Under the pieces are notes generated by a model that did no database searches, had not been told where the DNA came from, and saw only the letters and a program-made list of their open reading frames with translations. Shown here piece by piece: positions 57,505-64,000 of a stretch of 64,000 bases of DNA. Source of the DNA: Petaurus breviceps papuanus (Eukaryota > Chordata > Mammalia > Diprotodontia > Petauridae); the NCBI GenBank assembly GCA_028583685.1, contig JAMXIF010001194.1, forward strand, positions 5,932,049-5,996,048, in the 5' to 3' direction. Positions within the stretch are counted from its first letter, which is position 1. Each line of letters starts with the position of its first letter. The position numbers and the translations under genes are program-made.

Positions 57505-59735
57505 TCATGCAATAAGCATTTATTAAGTGTCTACTGTGTGCCAGACACTGTGCTAAGTACAGTGGATGCAAAAAGAGACAAGACAACCTTAAGAAGCTTA
57601 CAATCTAATCAGAGACAACAAGTAAATAAATATGTACAAATTAGCTACAAACAGGATAAAAAGAAAATAATAAACAGAGGGAAGGTAATAGAATTAAGAG
57701 TGATTAGGATATGTTTTCTAAAGAAGATGGAATTTAAGTAAGGACTTGAAGGAAATCAGCAAAGCCAGATGGTGGAGATGGGGAGAACATTCCCAGGGAT
57801 GGGGAACAGCCAAAGAAAATGCCTAGTTCCAAGAGATGAAGTATTTTATTCATGGAACAGTCAGGAGGCCAGGGTTATTGGATCAAAGAGTACATATTGG
57901 GGAGTAAAGCATAAGAAGACAAGAAAGGTAAGGAGCTAAGTTATAAAGAAGAGCTTTGAATGTCAAACAAAGGATACTGTATTTGAGCCTGGAGGTGATA
58001 GGGAATTTATTAAGTAGAGGAGTAATGTGGTCTGAACTGCCCTTCAGGAAAATCACTTTGGCAGCTGAATGGAGGATAGACTAGAGAGGGGAGAAGGTTG
58101 AGGCAGGCAGACCCACCAACAAGCTCTTTCAGTAATCCAACCATGAGATGATGTGGGCCTATACCAAGATGGTGGCAATATCAGAGCATGGAAGGGAGCA
58201 CATCTGAAAAATGTTACAAAGGAGCAAGCAATAGATCTTGGCAACAAGCTACATATAGGAGATAAGAATAAGGAACTAAAGAGATCAGCTAGGTTGCAAA
58301 CCTGGAGGACTGAGAACATGGAGGTGCACTTGACAGGGACAGAGAAGTATGGGGTGAGAACTAGAGGGAAAGATGAGTTTAGTTTAAGACATGCTGAATT
58401 TAAAATGTCTACCAGATACCTAGTTTGAAATGTCTGAAAGGAACTGGAGATGTGAGACTGGAAGTCAGCATAGGATTTAGAGCAAGATACATAGATCTAA
58501 GAATCATCAGCATAAAAATGATAACTATGGTAGCTGATGAGTCAAGTAGCATGAAGGAAGAAGAAAAGACAGCCAAGGATCAAATCCCGTGGGATACCTA
58601 TGGCTAGAAGGTTTGATCAGATGAGGATTCAGCAAAGAACACTGAGAAGGAGCAGTCTGATAGATAAGATAAGGACCAGGAGAGAGTAGCATCCCAAAAA
58701 CCTGTACAGAAGAGAGTACCAAGGACAAAAAGGTGACCAATGCCTTAAAAGCAGGAGAGAGGTCAAGAGGAATGAGGAATGAGAAAGGACATTGATTTGG
58801 CAATTAAGGGATCAATGGTACCTTTGGAGAAAATGGTTTTGGTGTAATCATGATGTCAGAAGTCAGATCATTGGGGGTTAAAAAAAGAGAGTAGAAGAGA
58901 GAAAGTAGAGGCAGCCATTATAGACAGTCTTCTGAAGTTTAGCTACAAAGAACAGAATAGATCTAGTAGAAATGAAAGGATCAAGTGAGGATTTCTTCCT
59001 GAGGATGGGGGAGACATGAGCACATTTGTAAGAAAAGAGTCAGTACACAAGAGACTGAAAATAAGTAAGTGAGTGGGGATGACAAAAGGTAGAATCTGTT
59101 GTGGCATATGGGACAGAATGGGATTGCTTGTACAGGGAGAAAGGTTTATCTTAGTAAGGAACAGGGCCATCTCTGTGTGTGAGTCAAGGGTGAAGGAGGA
59201 GAGAGTGGCAGAAGGCATCTGAGTGGAAGAGAGGAGAAGAGAGAGCTCACAGTGTATGGCCTCAATTTCTTCTGTAAAACATGAGGCAAGATTTTCAGCG
59301 GGGGGTGGGGGAGGAAGAGCCATAGGAGGTTTGAATAGTAATGGAAAGATTTGTAAGAGCCACTGGAAAATGGGATAGGAAGTTAATAAGAGATGTGCAG
59401 AAGGATTGCCTAGGAGCTGAGGACCCTAAGTTAAGGTTATGTAATATAAATCTGTAGTGGACCCAAGCAAAGTGACTTAATGATTTTCTCTACCTTTGTT
59501 CAGCAGATTTGTAGGAGCGAAGGTAACAAAAGAATGATCCAAATTGGATCACATGTTGGAATGATCCAAGAGAATGGTTCTGAGACTTGGCAGGGTACAA
59601 TCAGTAATATAAGGGAAATAGGGATTCAAGACAAGAGGATGGTGTAGGGTTGAACTGAGTCACCAAGAGGTAAAGATGAGAAAAAGAGAAAAAAGTAGTT
59701 AGTGCACCAGGGTGATGACCTAATAAGAGAGAAAA

Positions 59736-59785
<50 letters not shown>

Positions 59786-60345
59786 ACTGCAGTCCTCTAG
59801 CATGAGGGAAGGAATTAAGGAGAAAAAAAATTGTGAGGCAGGTATTGAACTCATTGAGGAAGGAAGGAAGGGGAGTGAATTGGAGGTCTGTAGTCAACAA
59901 TTACCAGGATTTTGATTGGTTGGTATGTATGAATTGTATGAACCTCAAAGGTGGATAAGTTACTGACTGAGTGATGGAGGTAGGAGAACCTGGAAGTGGT
60001 AATGGAGAGGAAGGAATAACCCAATTCCCCTACCTCAATCAGTGAGCAGAGGGGAATGAGTGAAGGTGCAGCCAGGGAGGCTGTGTCATCAGGGGAAATC
60101 AGATCCCGCTTATTACAGTTATGGGAGATGAAGATTAAGACGAGGGCAAGTTTGTTGCCTATATAACAAGCATTCCAGAGAGTATAGTGAAAGAGATGGG
60201 AAGCATTTGGATGCTACTTTAGGATGAGAGGGTGTGAGGGATGGAAATAAAGAACTGGATGGTAGGGAGTAGGGTTTGGATGGAGACCTACAGCGGTTCT
60301 GAATCACTGGAACATGTTGGGTGTGGCCAGGCATGAGTAAAAAGG
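57505..60345 (-). mobile_element. Long L2 LINE copy (2.8 kb), minus strand
   Basis: 3' terminus at 57505 (agcatttattaagtgtctac), then agcctggaggtgatagggaa, ttaagacatgctgaatttaa, the YADD box of the reverse transcriptase (reverse complement of 58503-58514), cattgatttggcaattaagg and further ORF2 text to about 60345. Near the roughly 3.3-kb length of the family, so unusually complete. Mutated; no long frame survives. A GA microsatellite sits at 59733-59783. Confidence 0.78.
59733..59783. repeat. (GA)n microsatellite
   Basis: About 25 uninterrupted GA units inside the L2 copy; long enough to be length-variable. Confidence 0.95.
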
Positions 60346-60639
60346 CACAAGATCAGAAGAGAGGCTTCATTTCACTTCTCTTCTTCCCTCTGAAGACTAG
60401 AGACAGAGCAGGAAAAGATGGAAGTCCTGCTACCTACCAACTTTTCTCTTCTTGTTCCATAAGCAAACAGACACAGCAGGAGAAGGAAGGCCCAAAGTCT
60501 GAGGAAAGGTCACTCCTCTTCTCACCTGAGGCTGGAGATCAAGAGAGCACAGTAGGAAGTGGAAGTCTTATACAGAGGTGTAGGAGGAGATGGGAATCCC
60601 ATTGGCACAGTTTGCACAGATCAATGGAAGTCACACTGG

Positions 60640-60880
60640 CCCCTTGCTGACTTCCCTCAGGGATTCATGCAGTAGTGCCAGTGCTCTGGACAAGGCCTGG
60701 AGATGCTTCCCCTCCCACCACCCCCAACCTCTGCTTCATAGAAAATCCCTTCCATCCTTCAAGAAAACATCAAACACAACTTTCTACATAAAGACTTCCC
60801 TGTTCTTCTCCACTGCTAGTGCCCTCCCTCCTTAACTATCCTGTGTTTATTTTGTACTTATACTATTTGTTAAAGTCAAG
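60640..60880 (+). repeat. L2 3' region, plus strand
   Basis: aaaatcccttccatccttca, cataaagacttccctgttct, gtgccctccctccttaacta, then tgtttattttgtacttatac. Confidence 0.6.
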
Positions 60881-62200
60881 AGGTTTTACTTGTTTAAACA
60901 AGAAGAAACAGAGTCTGACTGACCAGAGTTCTGCTCCAGTCCTATGTTACAGCTTTGGATTTTTAAAGGGGGAACAGATTAAGCAATAGTAAAGGATGTT
61001 ACAACATTTTCTGTTCTCTATGTTTACATTCTTGAACTCAATAACTATGTCTTGCATTTTAAAACATTCAGGCTCATAAACATTAATTGTGATTTCACAA
61101 GCATTTGCTTGTTATATCAGTTCTAACTGTTAACACTGCTACAAGATGGAGTCAGTCTCATTTTTCCTCTTCATCATTATGATGTGTCCATCCTACCTCA
61201 GAGAGCGGTTGTAAGGATCAAATAATAAGGTGGATATGACAGCACTTTGTCAACCATAAAATACTATAAAAAACAAACTTTTTTTTTGCAAATGTTATGG
61301 TCTGTTAGAGAATGATTCAAGCACATCAATACTTAAAAACAAACATGTTATCGCCTCAAACAAATTATATGTTCCTTGAGAATAGAGATTATTTCATTTC
61401 TTTAATTGTATTACCAGTTCCTGGCACATTAGAGGATGGGGGACATGAGTACTGGGCCTGTGGTTTCACTGATATAGGTAAATCCAACAGGGAAACAACC
61501 TCTGTCACTATAGGCCGGCACATATTCTTCAGCTTATACACTTAGAAGAGGTTAAGAGTACAGTAGGCAAAAGTAGGCATTCAATAAATGTTTGTTAATT
61601 TATTTCACTAATTCTATACATAGGTGTATGAGTGTTTATATGTAAAGGGATATTAGCAAGTGTAAAAATTCAAAACACTTCAAGCAGTGAGTACATTTAG
61701 ACTTGTCATCCCCTCCCCATCAACTTTCAAAATTTTGGCTACTTTAGGCACATTTATCCTGAGAAAAGACAAACATTCAAATCATATACACCTTTTCTCA
61801 TCACAAAAACTGTAACAGATAGTGAAGAAATTTCACACCTTAATATTCACCATCTTTTTAGAGAGATTGGGGGAAGGAGGAGAGAAGAATTTCTCACCAA
61901 GAAAAGCAGACTAACATCTTTGACAAAGGTTTCAGAAGCCTCATGCCCAGGTTACTACTCATGCAACTGGCCAAAATAAGAGTGCTGTGCTTTCCTATCA
62001 GGACATGCTGCTCCTCACTGGTACACACAAGCCCAGTTGCAACCATAACTCTTACTCTAGGCCCCTTTCTGCTACAGATCCTGGATGGCTTCAGTCAATT
62101 TTTGAAGCTTGCCAAAAAAAGATTTTTTTAATTACCATGAGCAAGAGTAGAAGAGAGGGAATGTAGTTTCCTGTACTACAGAATTTACAGTGAAGTCTTG
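60881..62200. other. Intronic stretch, mostly unrecognised
   Basis: No exon found, including a specific look for the expected DKTGT exon. Small L2 3'-end scraps at about 61360-61440 and 61560-61600 (aggcattcaataaatgtttg). Confidence 0.4.
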
Positions 62201-62589
62201 GGCTTAAGTCCTACCTCAGATACCATCTACCAGGGTAGAACTAGGACATCTGTGATGTCAGTGGAGAAAAGGAGACAGATATAAAAAATATTTTGGAGGT
62301 AGAATTGGTAAGTCTTGGCAACTGACTTCTTATACTGGATGAGAGGGAAGAGTTAAAGATGACTTTGCATTTGCAAATCTCTATAACTGAAGAAATGGTG
62401 GTGTCCTTGAAAAAAAAAAACAGGGAATAGTAGTTGCATGGGTCAAAGGGCATAGCAAGTTGTACATAACAGATTTAAAGTTTTATGTACGATCATCTTT
62501 TTTTCTACTGTTACAGAAATGCTTGTTTTTAATTTCTCAAGTTCAGAATAAAACAAGTAAAATTCAAAAAATATAAATAAAAACCACTC

Positions 62590-62720
62590 TCCTCCTCCTC
62601 TCCTCCCCTGCCAAAAAGAAAAAGGAAAAAATGGGGCAGTCGAAAGTAGATGAGTGTTTAGATAATGAGGACAGTTTTGGATATGTGGAGCTTGAGATGC
62701 CTACGGGACATTTGGCAGCT
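62590..62720 (-). repeat. L2 fragment, minus strand
   Basis: gacagttttggatatgtgga, gcttgagatgcctacgggac: the L2 segment just 3' of the YADD box, as at 26660 and 58390. Confidence 0.65.
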
Positions 62721-62925
62721 AGATAGTATGAAGGATAAAGTATTGGGCTCAGACTCAGAAAGACTAGAATTTAAACAAAGCTCTTCGCTTCTCTGAATCT
62801 TAATCTACTAATTTATAAAACTAGTATGCTCCCACCCATCCTAACTACTTCAGACCATTGCAGTGAGGACTAAATAAGAGAACACATGTGAGATACTTTG
62901 TGAGCTATAAAAGACAAAAGTATTA
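62720..62925 (+). repeat. MIR, plus strand
   Basis: ggcagctagatagtatgaag, aagtattgggctcagactca, gcttctctgaatcttaatct, tgagatactttgtgagctat. Confidence 0.65.
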
Positions 62926-63409
62926 TTACAAAGAAAAAAAAGGCATAGTACCCATAACATTTGTTCTGAAATAAACATTGTTAATGCACTTCAACCTAAA
63001 CCTAGTAATATCATTTGCCCCATGGCTTGCCCATTTATAACAATTTTTCATAAAACTGTCTAAAACATGTAACATTGTTTTGCCTAATCTGTTTCAAAAG
63101 AGCAAATTGCTGGTGTTAAAATACAATGTTACTTTAACAATTTTTAAATGCTTCATGTTTCTGCACTACAGCAGTTATTCTTATATTTTTAAGCTATAAC
63201 TTAGAAATTCTAGTATTCCTGCTATGAATGACAGCAGACATTTAAGAAGTTCATTAGATGTCAACAATGATTGTGACATTCAGTGCTCTAGTGAATAAGA
63301 GATCAGATGATCTCTAAGAAATCCTTCCAACTCTAAAGTTCTATGACTCTTCCTTTATTTGGTAAATAAATATTAATACAAACAGCATCCTGACTTCAGG
63401 AAGATAATG

Positions 63410-63615
63410 ATGCACAGGTGCATAGAGGGCTGAACTTTGAGTCTGGAAGACTTGGGTTCAAATTTGTACTGATACTTAGACTATAAACAAGTCACCTAAC
63501 CTTGCAGAGTCTCAGTTTCTTCATCTCCAAATTGGGAAAAAATAATATTTTGGAAGACAGTCATAAAGTTGAAATGAAATAAAGTATTTAAATGACTTTG
63601 TAGAGTTGGAAGGCT
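63410..63615 (+). repeat. MIR, plus strand
   Basis: ctgaactttgagtctggaag, acttgggttcaaatttgtac, gagtctcagtttcttcatct, gaaataaagtatttaaatga. Confidence 0.75.
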
Positions 63616-63739
63616 TCTACGCCAGTTATCATCATTATTATCATATTACATTGCTCCCAAGATTCATTAGCATTTCAGTATGTTTGATTATCTTCAAATA
63701 TACTCAAACATCTAGATATACACTGAGAATATCCTTGAT

Positions 63740-64000
63740 AATAAGTCAACAAGTATTTATTAAGCAGTTATTATGTGCCTGGCACTGTGCTAAGGACTAG
63801 GAATAAAAACAAAAGCAAAAATACCGTCCCTATACTCAAGTAGCTCATGGTCTAATGAGGGAGACAACATGCAAACAATCGTGTACCAGTAAGGGAAATA
63901 CAAGATAAACTAAGGATGGTCAACAGAGGGAAGGCACTAGCTTTAAGGGAATCAACAAAGGACACTAAAAGGAAACAGGCAAGTATTAGCAAGAAACACT
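63740..64000 (-). mobile_element. L2 LINE 3' end, minus strand, cut by window end
   Basis: acaagtatttattaagcagt, tgtgcctggcactgtgctaa, gagggagacaacatgcaaac, caacagagggaaggcactag. Continues past 64000. Confidence 0.75.

Noticed and set aside
58943-59323. 126-codon minus-strand frame
   Set aside because: Part of the L2 LINE copy, C/T-rich, not a host gene.

Overview
The window looks like marsupial nuclear DNA. Two things indicate this: coding exons that read as a vertebrate P4-ATPase, and a repeat content of long Mar1-type CORE-SINEs, a shorter tRNA-like marsupial SINE, abundant L2, MIR and CR1/L3 fossils, and L1-derived elements with typical marsupial 3' ends. I cannot name the species.

The only host gene I can support is ATP9A, a class 2 P4-ATPase (putative phospholipid flippase of endosomes/TGN), on the minus strand. 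Eight internal exons lie at 43562-43774, 21915-22076, 11089-11181, 9658-9741, 8928-9098, 4499-4597, 775-864 and 502-646 (in transcript order). All have canonical AG/GT borders and join into one open frame of 352 codons plus one base, with no frameshift or stop. They encode the nucleotide-binding domain and the first part of the P domain (SSPDE-VALVQW, KGAD, MLTGDK and [10 protein letters not shown] motifs). The exons with the DKTGT phosphorylation site and TM1-4 (upstream, beyond 64000) and the GDGGND hinge with TM5-10 (downstream, before base 1) are outside the window. Introns reach 10.7 kb, 21.5 kb and more than 20 kb.

Everything else is intronic and mostly old mobile DNA. 1-11 kb: MIRs, a Mar1 element split by an L1 tail, a CR1/L3 fossil and a diverged direct repeat. 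11-22 kb: L2 with an internal local duplication, hAT-type elements, and a striking 257-bp inverted repeat (arms about 97% identical, 1.07 kb apart). 22-43 kb: MIR/L2/SINE mosaics, a CR1/L3-L2 junction duplicated about 1.28 kb away, a degenerate retroviral pol fossil, and several hAT elements with recognisable 8-bp target duplications. 39-55 kb: three ORF1-only L1 derivatives (half-L1/HAL1-like, about 2.85 kb each without later insertions), all on the plus strand, each with its own target-site duplication. The first sits inside a hAT fossil. The second is itself interrupted by a 5'-truncated L1, a SINE and a dimeric SINE. 55-64 kb: a 2.8-kb L2 copy with a visible YADD box on the minus strand, plus MIR and Mar1 copies.

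L1/HAL1 insertions and the short SINEs lie mostly on the plus strand, antisense to ATP9A. No rRNA, tRNA gene, CRISPR array or CpG-island-like promoter was seen.
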